Shown here: positions 1-11,800 of the stretch, piece after piece
Layout: every line of letters begins with the position of its first letter
Position numbering within the stretch: the stretch's first letter is position 1
Source: Alopecurus myosuroides
Lineage: Eukaryota > Streptophyta > Magnoliopsida > Poales > Poaceae
NCBI GenBank assembly: GCA_028641055.1
Contig: CM054057.1
Location: 399,140,541 to 399,204,540 of the forward strand
Length of the DNA stretch: 64,000 bases
Reading direction: 5' to 3'
Program-made: the position numbers and the translations under genes
The notes under the pieces: generated by a model
What the model saw: the letters and a program-made list of their open reading frames with translations, nothing else
The model's database searches: none
What the model was told of the DNA's origin: nothing

Positions 1-1640
1 ACTCAACACAACCCAACTCTTCTTCGCATCAAGCCCAAAGAACCACGTGCTGTGCGTGCGCGGCTAATCGAGCCCCCACGAAGAAAAGGGGGACCCTCAT
101 AGCACTGGAAGACCACGCCGCCCTAAATGCCGACTACAAAAGTTCCACCCTGGCGCCAAGGGTTCGTACCTGCAAATGCGTGCATCAAATGGAAAGCCCG
201 AACTAAGTGTGGCGATTTGGACGAGATGCGAATCGAATCAGAATTGCGGGGGGCGCCCATACACGCTTCCCACATGCGGTTAGCGCGCTCATCATGGATC
301 TAGAGGACAAGAACTTTTCCTGAGTTCGACACTAGCAGGCCTCAAAACCATACCCGGCCTCCTGCCGGTGCCTTATCATCAAATTAGTATTACCTCAAAC
401 ATTAACAGGTTGTTGTTTAAATATCGAGCCCCCAGAACATAATAAATATGGTAAAAGAAATAACGGACATCAGACTCGAGCACAAACAACACTAAGCATG
501 CTAGTAGGACACAGGCAACATGCAACAGGGTTATAGGTGTGGAGGTGAGGCTATATCAGGGTTACATGATAACATGTGATAGGATCGGAACACCAGCAAC
601 GAATCATAAGGCTAGCAGATTAGACAACGGAAAGTATCGGTATCAAGTGTGGAACGGACACAATGGTTCATGTGAGTGAATACTTGCCTGCAAACTCAGT
701 AGCCTGGTACTGGGCTAACTCCTCTGAAGTGGTATCGTAAACCTCGTCTGTCTCAACGTCGTCGTCTATTCGAGAAGAAGCAAACAAACAACGAAGAGAG
801 GCGGACAATCAATAACATGGCATAATGCACAAACATGGGATGATGCATGACATGTTAATTGGTGCATCAAAGGTAAGCTAGAGACATTAAAGCCAATATT
901 AAATGGACCCATATGCAATTGAATTGCATTTGGTAAAAGTCCATATGCAAAAATTGAGGGTTTAATGAATTACAACTAAACATTTTGTTGAAGTGGATTA
1001 AATGCATGAGAGATGATACAAATAGCAAGGAAATAGTGTTAGCTTCAACTAGACATTTTATTTGTCAAATTTGGGGTTTTAACGATTAAGTTATGCACTT
1101 TAGCATTTTAATTAAAATAAAAATCAGTACTAAAATTAGTGCAAAATTTAGTTTCTCAAAACATTTATTTTATTGCATATTTGGATAGAGCATTTATTTC
1201 TGATTGGAATGCATATTTAGTTTGCTCCAATTGGAATTTGTATGCCCAAGATATGATTTTTGCAATGTTTAAAGCATTTAACAAATAATAATTGTTTAAA
1301 GCATTTTAAATTATTCAAAACCAGAAATAAAGTTGATATTAGTGTAGAGCATTTAAAATTAAATGGATTTCTTGTTTTAAGTTTTCTGTTTTGAGCAAAT
1401 ATGCAAAAGATATGAATTTTAGAAGTTTTAATTAAATTCTGGAATTTAAATAGAGGCCAGGGACCTATTGTCACGCAGTGCAGACCTGCCCTGGGTCACT
1501 GACCAGTGGGCCAGCACCCAGCTGGCGCCTGCGTGGTGTGGGTGTGTGCCTGCGTGGCTGCTGGGGTCGCTGACCATCGGGACCCACCTGCCAGCGTGGA
1601 GAAAAGGGAAAAAGGGGGGGGGTTTAATCCGTGCGAGGAA

Positions 1641-1695
1641 GGACTCGAACCCGCGCCCTCGGGCGTGCGCGCGTGGGGCTTGCGCCACTGGGCTA
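1641..1695 (-). promoter_or_regulatory. Pol III-like box A and box B pair inside the E LTR
   Basis: On the minus strand, 1695-1685 reads TAGCCCAGTGG (a fit to tRNA box A) and 1651-1641 reads GGTTCGAGTCC (an exact box B). Their starts are 44 nt apart, the spacing of an intronless tRNA. A run of five T follows about 35 nt downstream (A-run near 1611 on plus), which could act as a Pol III terminator. The T stem is partly paired, but the acceptor ends do not pair in register, so this is a tRNA-like or SINE-like relic rather than a functional tRNA gene. Transcription is inferred, not shown. Confidence 0.45.
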
Positions 1696-1851
1696 CGGCT
1701 CGGTTTGTGATGGATCTGGAGGGAGTTGGGTTTTGAGGTGGATCCCGAGCGGAAATCTGAAACTGAACAAAGTTCACGTACTGAACTTCGATGACGAGGA
1801 CGGACGGACGATGGGAGACGGCGGTGGCGCCCGTGCCGCTCGACGGCGGTG

Positions 1852-1856
1852 CACGC
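1852..1856. repeat. Left target-site duplication of element A (cacgc)
   Basis: The 5-bp sequence cacgc immediately precedes the TG of the left LTR and recurs at 13658-13662 directly after the CA of the right LTR. Five-base duplications are typical of Gypsy integrases. This fixes both element boundaries. Confidence 0.97.
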
Positions 1857-4800
1857 TGTAACATCCCTGATTTTTGGAAAGTCCAAAAATCACTAAAATT
1901 TGAAACTTTTTGTTTTCATGTTTAGTAAGTCACCAAAAACCAAATGAGATGCAAGAAACAAAAGAAAACAATACACATTTCAATGATAATGAAATTAAGA
2001 ATCCAATATACCTCTATTCCATAAACCCTAAAGTCATTTCAAAATAAATATTTCTACATAAAGAAAATATTTCTTCTTAAGCAAACCCTTACACCAAACA
2101 TGTTTTCAACCCAATTATGATCTTGAAAATATTTTTGATATATAAAAACTAGAGAATTGTTATCTCTAATATTTTCTTCTTGTCTCTAAAAAGGGTTTCA
2201 CTATTATTGATAACCCCAAAATAGATATAAGTTGGATCCTTGTTTTCCAAGTGTTATGTCAATCAACAAAATAATATAGTGCTATAGAAATAAATTGTTT
2301 ATGAAAACAAGTAATATACTTTGAGAAAACAATGTTTTCATTTGGGAAAACCTTTCTGCTTTTACTAAACCCCATTTTCCAAATTTATTAAAAAAATCTC
2401 TTTGTTTGGAATATAACAAAAGGATACTAATTGTGGTTTCACTAATATGTTGAATATATACAATATGAAAGTTCCTAAAAGGGTCTTAGAAAAACAATAG
2501 TTGAACCATAGAAAATATTTCTAAAAATTGTTTTAATCATATAAAAATTAATGTTTTCTATTAAGTGACTATCATTGTTTCTTCATATTTTAAAAAAATC
2601 ATAAAATATGAAAACCATTAAAAATGATTTTGGAAAATGTCATTTGATCACATTGATGTCTCTGATATTTTATTCAACCAATAATTTTTATTTATATAAT
2701 TGATATTTTTAAAATGGCATTAATATGCTATTAGTGAAATCATTTTTATTTCAAAATATAAAATAGCAAAACAAGTGTAAATGAATTTCAAAAATAGTAT
2801 TTGATATGTTTATTGTCTCTGAAATTTTATTTAATCAAAACCTCATTTTATTAATTTTCTAATTTAAAAATATACATTAAGTACTATTAGTAATTATTTA
2901 CATTTTCAAAAATATAAAAAGTGAAATGTGTTCAAAAGTTTATAATAATGTTCTAAACTGAAAGATATTAATTTTACAAACTTTTAGAAATTTAAATGGG
3001 GTCATTTGGACTTGTATATTAAAAGATATTAAAAACAAAAAAAGAAAAATAAATGATGACGTATGATGACCTCATCATCGTCTTCATTACAGAGAGAAAC
3101 CGATGCCCGTTTCTACTCCGATTTCAATCCGGTGATAACTCGCGATTTACGTCGTGTTAACTCTGCCCGAGCACCTCACCTTAAAACCCCCTACCTCCTC
3201 TCCGTTTCCCCTCTGGATTCAAAGAAAACCGTGCCCCCAAGCTCTGCAATTTGCTCGCCGGAGTCCATGGGAACCGCCGCCGTCTTTTGCAGATTCCGGC
3301 CGCCACCGTGAGTTCTCGCCGCCCCTCTGTGATCCTCTACTTTCCCCGTGGCCGTGCGCTCCCCTTTGACCCCTTCCCCCACCTTTTTCACCGCAGGTTC
3401 GTCGCCGCTGTGCACTTCTGTGCTCGCCGGAGTTGCTCCGCCTCGGGACATCGCCGCGCCACCGCCCCCGGAAGCGAGCAACCGCGACAAGGCCACCCGC
3501 GAGTCTGCCGTGACGCGCTGATCCCCGTGGTGGCTTCCCCGAGCCCGGAGACCCCCTGCCGCGTCGCCACCGTCCACACCCGAGCGAGCGCCGCCGCCTC
3601 GAAATTTTTCGGCGAGATCCCGCCGCCCGGTGAGCTCGCGTTCATCCCTGGCCGTTAGATATAAATTCTACGCGCATGATTAGATCACTTATGCGAAGGG
3701 GTACGTCACCGTTAAATCCAGATCCCGTGGCTCAGATTGATCCACTTATCCACATCAGCCTGCACGGTCAGCAGCCCAGTCAGTAGTACCATCCAATCAG
3801 GATCAGCCACGTGGCCCAGCCTTTAATTCAAATTATTCTCCCGGTAGAATTTTTGGCAGATTTGCAGAAAAGCCCCTGTAACTTCAAATCATCATATCTT
3901 TTCAACCACTTAGCCAAATTTAACAATCTTGGACTTTTTGAAAAGCCCTTGACATCTAGAAACTTTTGGCACTGGCCAAATTCAAATTTGACAAACTTAA
4001 AATTGTTCAATTTCAAATATGCTTGTTTGATGAAATTTGGCATAATTAAAATTCTACAAATCCAAAAATTGTAAATAAATTTTATTTGGAAACCTTAGGA
4101 TGTGTACTTTCATATCCTCTGTCCCAAAATAGTATTTGATAAAATTAAAATTGATTTTAAAATTAAGTTGTCTATTTGAGTATTTTTGACATAGATTAAT
4201 TTCTATAAATAATTTCAATATAGTTTCTTTTGCAAAATTGTTCCATTTGATAACCTTGAACCAGAAACAACCTTGGCCAATCATTTTGGACATCCTTGAA
4301 CCATGGCCATGATTATTTGACCAAAAACCCAACATAGTGATACATCCATTTTCACCATGACTTAGGAATTGTTTTCAATTGTTATTATTTGATGTTATGT
4401 CCATTTGGAGCCAAGCCATGTCCTTATAATGTGCCAATCACATATAGTACCAAGTAGTGAACTTTAGTTCTCTATCTACTTCTACACTCCCCTATTCTTG
4501 CTTCAAGAATTCATCAAGTTAGCAAAAAGGAAATCAAGACTCAAGCACAAGGAGGATCAATGAAGAAATTTTGAAGAAAAGACTCCACCACTAGAAGAAA
4601 CTCAAGGAAGTACATGTGTGAAGAATCCAGAAGAAAACATCTCCCTCTCTCTTTATATATTTCTTCTTATTTTCTCTCTCTTGACTTAGTGGTATTTGTG
4701 CCCATCCCATACCCAAACCAAATTAGTGAAGTGAAAGCCATGAAGAAAACTATCAAGATAAAGAGAAGAATCCATCCAAGGAAAAGACTACAATAGAAGC

Positions 4801-6646
4801 ATGAAGATGATCTTCAAGAAGACAAGCATGTGAAGACTTGGAGAAATCCATACAAGTTGAAGAATAACAAGTTGTTTTTGTCCAACCATTGACCCAAATG
4901 GAAAACCCAAGACTTAGTAATATTTTCCCTTTGATGATAAAGTTAGTAGACCTACCCTAACCACAATGGAAAATACTAACATAGTCACTTTAATATTTTT
5001 GAAGGTGAATATGACCAAGTGTTTACAATGTATTACTTTAGTTGAAGAAGTAATATGTTTATTCTTAGTGAACTCTTGGAACTTCCTCGACAAGTATGGT
5101 TATAATAAAGTTAGATCACATCAAGATCAACCTAGTCCATCCCAAGTAAACTCTTGGAAATCCCTTAACAAGTATGGAACCAAGAAAGAATAAATATTTC
5201 AAACCCAAACCTTGTCCTAAGCAACTTAGTTAAGCCCCTTTTGATATGTTAGTTGCTATGTATGTTTTCTACACTTGTATGTTTGTTTGTTAAGATGCTT
5301 GTTTATTTAGTTTTTGTGTTGTCAATGAATAGATTGTACGGAGAGCAACGATCTTTTGTGAAGAGAGTGTGATATCTTCACCAACTTCAACAAGGCAAGT
5401 AACACATCATCAACTACCCATTATTTTCTATATGCATTAGTTGATTTTGAGTAGTATGCATTGATAGGAAATTTTACTAAGTTATATTATGCTATGCTAT
5501 TATCCTAGTAGTGTGTAGCCATCTCTTTTATACTTGTTATTTATAGCCTTAGAACTTGATAGATGCTATGCAATGAGACAAATGATTTTTACTTGATGTT
5601 GTGAAAAAAATCCTAAGTAACAACTTCAATGAACCACCTGGGTGGATTTGGTTGTTTGGATGATGAGAGTTGAGTGTCTCCCCGAGGGGTGTTCACTTGA
5701 GGAATGCCACCCAGGAACAAAGTGATTATGATGTTCTCCAAGTTTAGATTGCTTCCAGTGCAGCCTTTAGTCATATGGGCTCTGTCTTGATCAACTAAGT
5801 TGTGGGGGTTCAGCCCGGGCTTGACAAGCAGATGTAGCATAATTATAGGTGGAGCGGGTCTTGCCATTGGGTTGAATTCTTGCTTCTGAAAGATCCCGTC
5901 TCGATTCTCCTCCTTTCCTTAATGCACTCAGGGTGTATAGGATGTTTGGGTTGAGTTGGGTCTGAAGGTGAAAGTGCACAAGCTCTGCAGAGTCAACAAA
6001 CTAAGATCTTAGCCGTGTCCCCGGTTATGTACAACTATGAGCAGCTGGACAAGGAAGGACGGAAGAATCACATCACCATTTTCAATAAGTAAAATTTTGA
6101 CCAAGTGAACAGTAGTAGTGGTGCTTGGATTTCAGTCCAATGATGCCACCCTTTGAAAAGAAAAGTTTGTTTTACAAAAGTGATAGGAGAAAAACTGGCT
6201 TTATGCAAACTTAGCCAAAACTCCACTCAGCCAAATAAGCATGTAGTATTAGTCTTGCCATTTATATCCACCATAGTGTTACTTGCCAATACATTAAATT
6301 GTATTGACTCCCTTGTGGCTGCATATTCCATATTGCAGATATTTCTGAAGACGAGTGAGGATTTCGTTTAGGATCTCGAGACTATCGCCAACATGTTTTG
6401 CCTGTGGCACATGAAGAAGATGGGCTCAATGTTGTACTATGTTTTCCGCTGTATTTCGTTCTTTTCTGCTAGTCTTCTAAGACTATGCAAGTTGTAATCC
6501 TATTTTGTAAAGACTGGATCATGCGATGTAATAGAATTTTATGCATTTGCATGATATTTCATTTTGTACTGTGGTGCTAGCAATTGATCCAGGGACTAGC
6601 ACAATAACACAGGTATTCCATCTTTATTAAAAGTTGGGATGCTACA
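1857..6646 (+). repeat. Element A 5' LTR (4790 bp)
   Basis: Starts TGTAACATCCC, ends GATGCTACA, and is followed three bases later by the PBS. The LTR is AT-rich apart from a GC-rich island at about 3090-3660, which probably contains transcribed leader sequence. Short ORFs there (3063-3311, 3191-3577, 3251-3658) overlap on both strands and recur in the other LTR, so they are not called as genes. No convincing TATA box could be singled out. Confidence 0.95.
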
Positions 6647-6649
6647 AAA

Positions 6650-6661
6650 TGGTATCAGAGC
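6650..6661 (+). other. Element A primer-binding site (initiator tRNA-Met)
   Basis: TGGTATCAGAGC lies three bases after the LTR end and is complementary to the 3' end of initiator tRNA-Met, the usual primer of chromovirus and Copia elements. It primes minus-strand DNA synthesis and sets the element's orientation as plus. Confidence 0.96.
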
Positions 6662-6831
6662 ATTGTGTTGCCTGTAGGATTCGAGACCCCTAGGTTTGGA
6701 TTAAAATAGGAAAATCCATAGGAATAAATTTTTTCTATCTTACAACTACTCCTCAAAGAAATCTTTTATAACTTCCTTTCTCCTCGTACTCCTTCCCATG
6801 ATACATTTCTAATGACTACTCTTATCTGTAG

Positions 6832-7275
6832 ATGGCCAGCATCATCCAATCACTCAAGAAAGGACCAATGATGACCATGACCCTGGAGTGCGACACTGAG
6901 TTCCCAAGAGCGCTGAAGGATCTCATGTTAATCATGGGATTTGAAGGACCAGCAGTCTATTGGGATTTTCCCTATATAGATGAGGAGGATGGTTTCGAAT
7001 ATTGGTGGGTGCAGATTCATCTGTACAGAAACAAGGAGTACGACCACAAGATGGGAGGAGATTGCATGTTCACCAACAGGATAATGCATTTTTCATTCCT
7101 CGATTCAGCAAGAAGTGCTGCATGGAGTGCTATTAAAGAACTTACAGAGAGACTCAAGTGGAGACTTTACAACACTAAGAAGAGTCTCAAAGAAGCCGAA
7201 GAAGAGATCAACACTCTTGAAAAAGAGATTACAATGTACAAGAATGCGGAGATCATCGTGAAGACTGAGTATTGA
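6832..7275 (+). CDS. Element A upstream ORF: 147-aa protein with C-terminal coiled coil, unknown function
   Basis: An intact 147-residue ORF starts 182 nt after the PBS, in the context TGTAG-ATGG. Residues about 45-75 are aromatic-rich with a WWVQIHLYRN segment. Residues about 85-105 hold a serine/alanine helix (FLDSARSAAWSAIKEL). Residues about 105-145 are heptad-like with many Lys and Glu, predicting a coiled coil. I recognise no named domain. Element C has an ORF in the same position (45636-46512), with the same TGTAG-ATGG start context and a matching order of W-x-V segment, small-residue helix and coiled coil. That points to a shared accessory protein encoded between PBS and gag, perhaps a particle or RNA-binding partner. 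Function is unassigned; the ORF is complete in a recent element, so it may be expressed. Confidence 0.72.
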   Translation: MASIIQSLKKGPMMTMTLECDTEFPRALKDLMLIMGFEGPAVYWDFPYIDEEDGFEYWWVQIHLYRNKEYDHKMGGDCMFTNRIMHFSFLDSARSAAWSAIKELTERLKWRLYNTKKSLKEAEEEINTLEKEITMYKNAEIIVKTEY

Positions 7276-7576
7276 AGACCTCTCATGAGGAATAAAGCAA
7301 GGAAGTTGTTACCTTGCCTTAAATAGTAGACCACCATGAGATGTAATAAAGTTGTGAGACGCGAAAACACGATTAGTGTATTGATCATACCAATGAGTGT
7401 GGTATGACAATATTAGTTTGTTTTCAAAAACTATGTTGTTTGGAATGATGAATGTGTTGCTTTGTGTTTGTTATGTGTTGTTTGTAAGATGAGTTTCCCT
7501 GATCTACTGTGTTTGGATAGGAACCTTCTTAGATCCTTTCTAACCTCTACTCATCTTCCTTAAAACCTCAAAACAG

Positions 7577-8491
7577 ATGTCTAGCTAGAATGTCAACAAT
7601 CCTGAGAACTCAATAGCAATGCAGATGCTGCTAGAAGCTCAAACTCAGCTGATACAACTGATGACCCAAAACCAAGCAAGCAACCCCAATATGGAGTTAA
7701 CACCAGGAGTGCAACAAGTGTTAGATATACAATCCCAGATAGTGCACATGATGTCCCAAAACATGACCAATAGTGGAAACCATCAACCCTTGGTAGCTAG
7801 AGATAACCAGGAGACAGAAGAAGAAATATTTTCAACACTCAAAGCCTGCAAAGCTTGTGGAGAGATAGGACACTATTCCAAAGATTGTCCAGATAAGTAG
7901 CCTCATGGAGATGCAAACAACTCAACTGAAGGATACTTCACTCCAGTTACTTGTTTTCTGTGTGAAGGAACAACACATGTTCCAACACAATGTCCACTTT
8001 ACCCCATGGTACAACAAGTTGGACAACAAGCCAAAATGGAAATGCTTAGTGCAATCCAAGAGAACTTAGGAAAACCAGAAGTGAAGGGAAAACGCAAGCT
8101 GGATACTTTTCAGATGGATCATGTCAAGATGGATACTGGAGCCAAGACTACACCACATCCATATTCATCCAAATACTCCACCAAGAATTGCTATTCTTGT
8201 GAAGAAGAAGGACATTTATCTAGAAATTGTCCCAACAAGAAACCTAGACCTACAACCAACATAGTTGAGTATACTAGACAGCAGTATGAAGATATGATGG
8301 CCAATTTAACTCCACCAAGGAAGAAGAAGAAACTTCAGAAGAACCCCAATCCTGTTTATAGAGACATCAGCCAAGTGACTTGCTTCAAATGCAGAGATAA
8401 AGGACACGATGCAAATGGATGCCCTCAAAAGGGAGAAAGAAGGAAACATGACTTTCTGAAAGAAGGAATCTTAGGCAAAGTTTCATGTTGA
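7577..8491 (+). pseudogene. Element A gag-like ORF with four CCHC zinc knuckles, interrupted by two TAG codons
   Basis: One frame runs from ATG 7577 to the stop ending at 8491 (304 codons) but has TAG at 7586-7588 and 7898-7900. The N-terminal part is Gln/Met-rich and helical, like the N terminus of plant Gypsy gag. No capsid (retrotrans_gag) domain follows. Instead there are four CX2CX4HX4C knuckles, at 7847-7888, 7952-7993, 8189-8230 and 8381-8422, separated by basic linkers (including KKKKLQKN near residue 250). CCHC knuckles bind single-stranded nucleic acid in retroelement nucleocapsids, so the product is a probable RNA-packaging or chaperone protein. If the TAGs are not suppressed, the pieces are 7619-7900 and 8006-8491. 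Both TAGs could be CAG to TAG changes. The PBS-to-LTR interior contains no other gene. Confidence 0.8.
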
Positions 8492-8867
8492 AAATAAATT
8501 TATTTTTCCCTAGAAGTTCTTCCAGTGTAATAAACCACAATGAATGTCTGAGAAATGTGTTCCCATTATGATGAGATGATGTTGTGAAACCCTCTCAACT
8601 TCATCTTTTGACTGACCCAAAGAGTGACCCCTCAGTGTCAAAGGTAGTCCAACATACCTATGTTGGTCTACACCTCTACCACAAAGGAAAGTTCTACTCA
8701 AGCCAATCTCAAATCAATCTACACTCTAATCTAATGAAAATAGACTACCCACCAAAGATTTCTTTTAAGGGTGGTAGCCACCAAGTTTGTTCTGGAACCC
8801 CGTTACCCAATCTTTCTTTCTAACCTTCCCAAATCTCGGGACGAGATTTCTTTTAAGGGTGGTAGTC
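8492..8867 (+). other. Element A 3' untranslated segment with duplicated polypurine-tract region
   Basis: No ORF of note. A 22-bp sequence containing TTTTAAGGGTGGTAG occurs twice without mismatch, at 8756-8777 and at 8844-8865, the second copy ending two bases before the 3' LTR. The second copy is at the position where the plus-strand primer tract must be. The first may be an extra, internal tract. The bases ahead of the terminal copy (CTCGGGACGAG) match the region before the 3' LTR of chromovirus C. Confidence 0.8.
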
Positions 8868-11800
8868 TGTAACATCCCTGATTTTTGGAAAGTCCAAAAA
8901 TCACTAAAATTTGAAACTTTTTGTTTTCATGTTTAGTAAGTCACCAAAAACCAAATGAGATGCAAGAAACAAAATAAAACAATACACATTTCAATGATAA
9001 TGAAATTAAGAATCCAATATACCTCTATTCCATAAACCCTAAAGTCATTTCAAAATAAATATTTCTACATAAAGAAAATATTTCTTCTTAAGCAAACCCT
9101 TACACCAAACATGTTTTCAACCCAATTATGATCTTGAAAATATTTTTGATATATAAAAACTAGAGAATTGTTATCTCTAATATTTTCTTCTTGTCTCTAA
9201 AAAGGGTTTCACTATTATTGATAACCCCAAAATAGATATAAGTTGGATCCTTGTTTTCCAAGTGTTATGTCAATCAACAAAATAATATAGTGCTATAGAA
9301 ATAAATTGTTTATGAAAACAAGTAATATACTTTGAGAAAACAATGTTTTCATTTGGGAAAACCTTTCTGCTTTTACTAAACCCCATTTTCCAAATTTATT
9401 AAAAAAAATCTCTTTGTTTGGAATATAACAAAAGGATACTAATTGTGGTTTCACTAATATGTTGAATATATACAATATGAAAGTTCCTAAAAGGGTCTTA
9501 GAAAAACAATAGTTGAACCATAGAAAATATTTCTAAAAATTGTTTTAATCATATAAAAATTAATGTTTTCTATTAAGTGACTATCATTGTTTCTTCATAT
9601 TTTAAAAAAATCATAAAATATGAAAACCATTAAAAATGATTTTGGAAAATGTCATTTGATCACATTGATGTCTCTGATATTTTATTCAACCAATAATTTT
9701 TATTTATATAATTGATATTTTTAAAATGGCATTAATATGCTATTAGTGAAATCATTTTTATTTCAAAATATAAAATAGCAAAACAAGTGTAAATGAATTT
9801 CAAAAATAGTATTTGATATGTTTATTGTCTCTGAAATTTTATTTAATCAAAACCTCATTTTATTAATTTTCTAATTTAAAAATATACATTAAGTACTATT
9901 AGTAATTATTTACATTTTCAAAAATATAAAAAGTGAAATGTGTTCAAAAGTTTATAATAATGTTCTAAACTGAAAGATATTAATTTTACAAACTTTTAGA
10001 AATTTAAATGGGGTCATTTGGACTTGTATATTAAAAGATATTAAAAACAAAAAAAGAAAAATAAATGATGACGTATGATGACCTCATCATCGTCTTCATT
10101 ACAGAGAGAAACCGATGCCCGTTTCTACTCCGATTTCAATCCGGTGATAACTCGCGATTTACGTCGTGTTAACTCTGCCCGAGCACCTCACCTTAAAACC
10201 CCCTACCTCCTCTCCGTTTCCCCTCTGGATTCAAAGAAAACCGTGCCCCCAAGCTCTGCAATTTTCTCGCCGGAGTCCATGGGAACCGCCGCCGTCTTTT
10301 GCAGATTCCGGCCGCCACCGTGAGTTCTCGCCACCCCTCTGTGATCCTCTACTTTCCCCGTGGCCGTGCGCTCCCCTTTGACCCCTTCCCCCACCTTTTT
10401 CACCGCAGGTTCGTCGCCGCTGTGCACTTCCGTGCTCGCCGGAGTTGCTCCGCCTTGGGACATCCCCGCGCCACCGCCCCCGGAAGCGAGCAACCGCGAC
10501 AAGGCCACCCGCGAGTCTGCCGTGACGCGCTGATCCCCGTGGTGGCTTCCCCGAGCCCGGAGACCCCCTGCCGCGTCGCCACCGTCCACACCCGAGCGAG
10601 CGCCGCCGCCTCGACATTTTCCGGCGAGATCCCGCCGCCCGGTGAGCTCGCGTTCATCCCTGGCCGTTAGATCTAAATTCTACGCGCATGATTAGATCAC
10701 TTATGCGAAGGGGTACGTCACCGTTAGATCCAGATCCCGTGGCTCAGATTGATCCACTTATCCACGTCAGCCTGCACGGTCAGCAGCCCAGTCAGCAGTA
10801 CCATCCAATCAGGATCAGCCACGTGGCCCAGCCTTTAATTCGAATTATTCTCCCGGTAGAATTTTGGGCAGATTTGCAGAAAAGCCCCTGTAACTTCAAA
10901 TCATCATATCTTTTCAACCACTTAGCCAAATTTAACAATCTTGGACTTTTTGAAAAGCCCTTGACATCTAGAAACTTTTGGCACTGGCCAAATTCAAATT
11001 TGACAAACTTAAAATTGTTCAATTTCAAATATGCTTGTTTGATGAAATTTGGCATAATTCAAATTCTACAAATCCAAAAATTGTAAATAAAATATATTTG
11101 GAAACCTTAGGATGTGTACTTTCATATCCTCTGTCCCAAAATAGTATTTGATAAAATTAAAATTGATTTTAAAATTAAGTTGTCTATTTGAGTATTTTTG
11201 ACATAGATTAATTTCTATAAATAATTTCAATATAGTTTCTTTTGCAAAATTGTTCCATTTGATAACCTTGAACCAGAAACAACCTTGGACAATCATTTTG
11301 GACATCCTTGAACCATGGCCATGATTATTTGACCAAAAACCCAACATAGTGATACATCCATTTTCACCATGACTTAGGAATTGTTTTCAATTGTTATTAT
11401 TTGATGTTATGTCCATTTGGAGACAAGCCATGTCCTTAGAATGTGCCAATCACATATAGTACCAAGTAGTGAACTTTAGTTCTCTATCTACTTCTACACT
11501 CCCCTATTCTTGCTTCAAGAATTCATCAAGTTAGCAAAAAGGAAATCAAGACTCAAGCACAAGGAGGATCAATGAAGAAATTTTGAAGAAAAGACTCCAC
11601 CACTAGAAGAAACTCAAGGAAGTACATGTGTGAAGAATCCAGAAGAAAACATCTCCCTCTCTCTTTATATCTTTCTTCTTATTTTCTCTCTCTTGACTTA
11701 GTGGTATTTGTGCCCATCCCATACCCAAACCAAATTAGTGAAGTGAAAGCCATGAAGAAAACTATCAAGATAAAGAGAAGAATCCATCCAAGGAAAAGAC

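Larger units (their letters stand above)
1..1856 (-). mobile_element. Element E: Gypsy-type LTR, tail-side part, minus strand (continues at 13658)
   Basis: Read on the minus strand this is the downstream part of a long LTR whose head lies at 13658-14706; element A split it. Bases 1-440 are a diverged reverse complement of element D's LTR (about 55000-55440 and 59260-59700), including the stretch around the CACGAAGAAAAG motif. The family is therefore related to D but distinct. The true LTR end and any internal region lie left of the window, so I cannot say whether this is a solo LTR or a full element. No coding gene is seen: ORFs at 1446-1886 are low-complexity and on conflicting strands. A run of G at about 1613-1622 and a Pol III-like box A/box B pair at 1641-1695 are the only local signals. 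Confidence is high for LTR identity, moderate for family placement. Confidence 0.82.

Noticed and set aside
3063..3658. Overlapping ORFs in a GC-rich island, repeated at 10075-10670
   Set aside because: Part of the element A LTR in both copies, on both strands and without motifs; most likely transcribed LTR leader.
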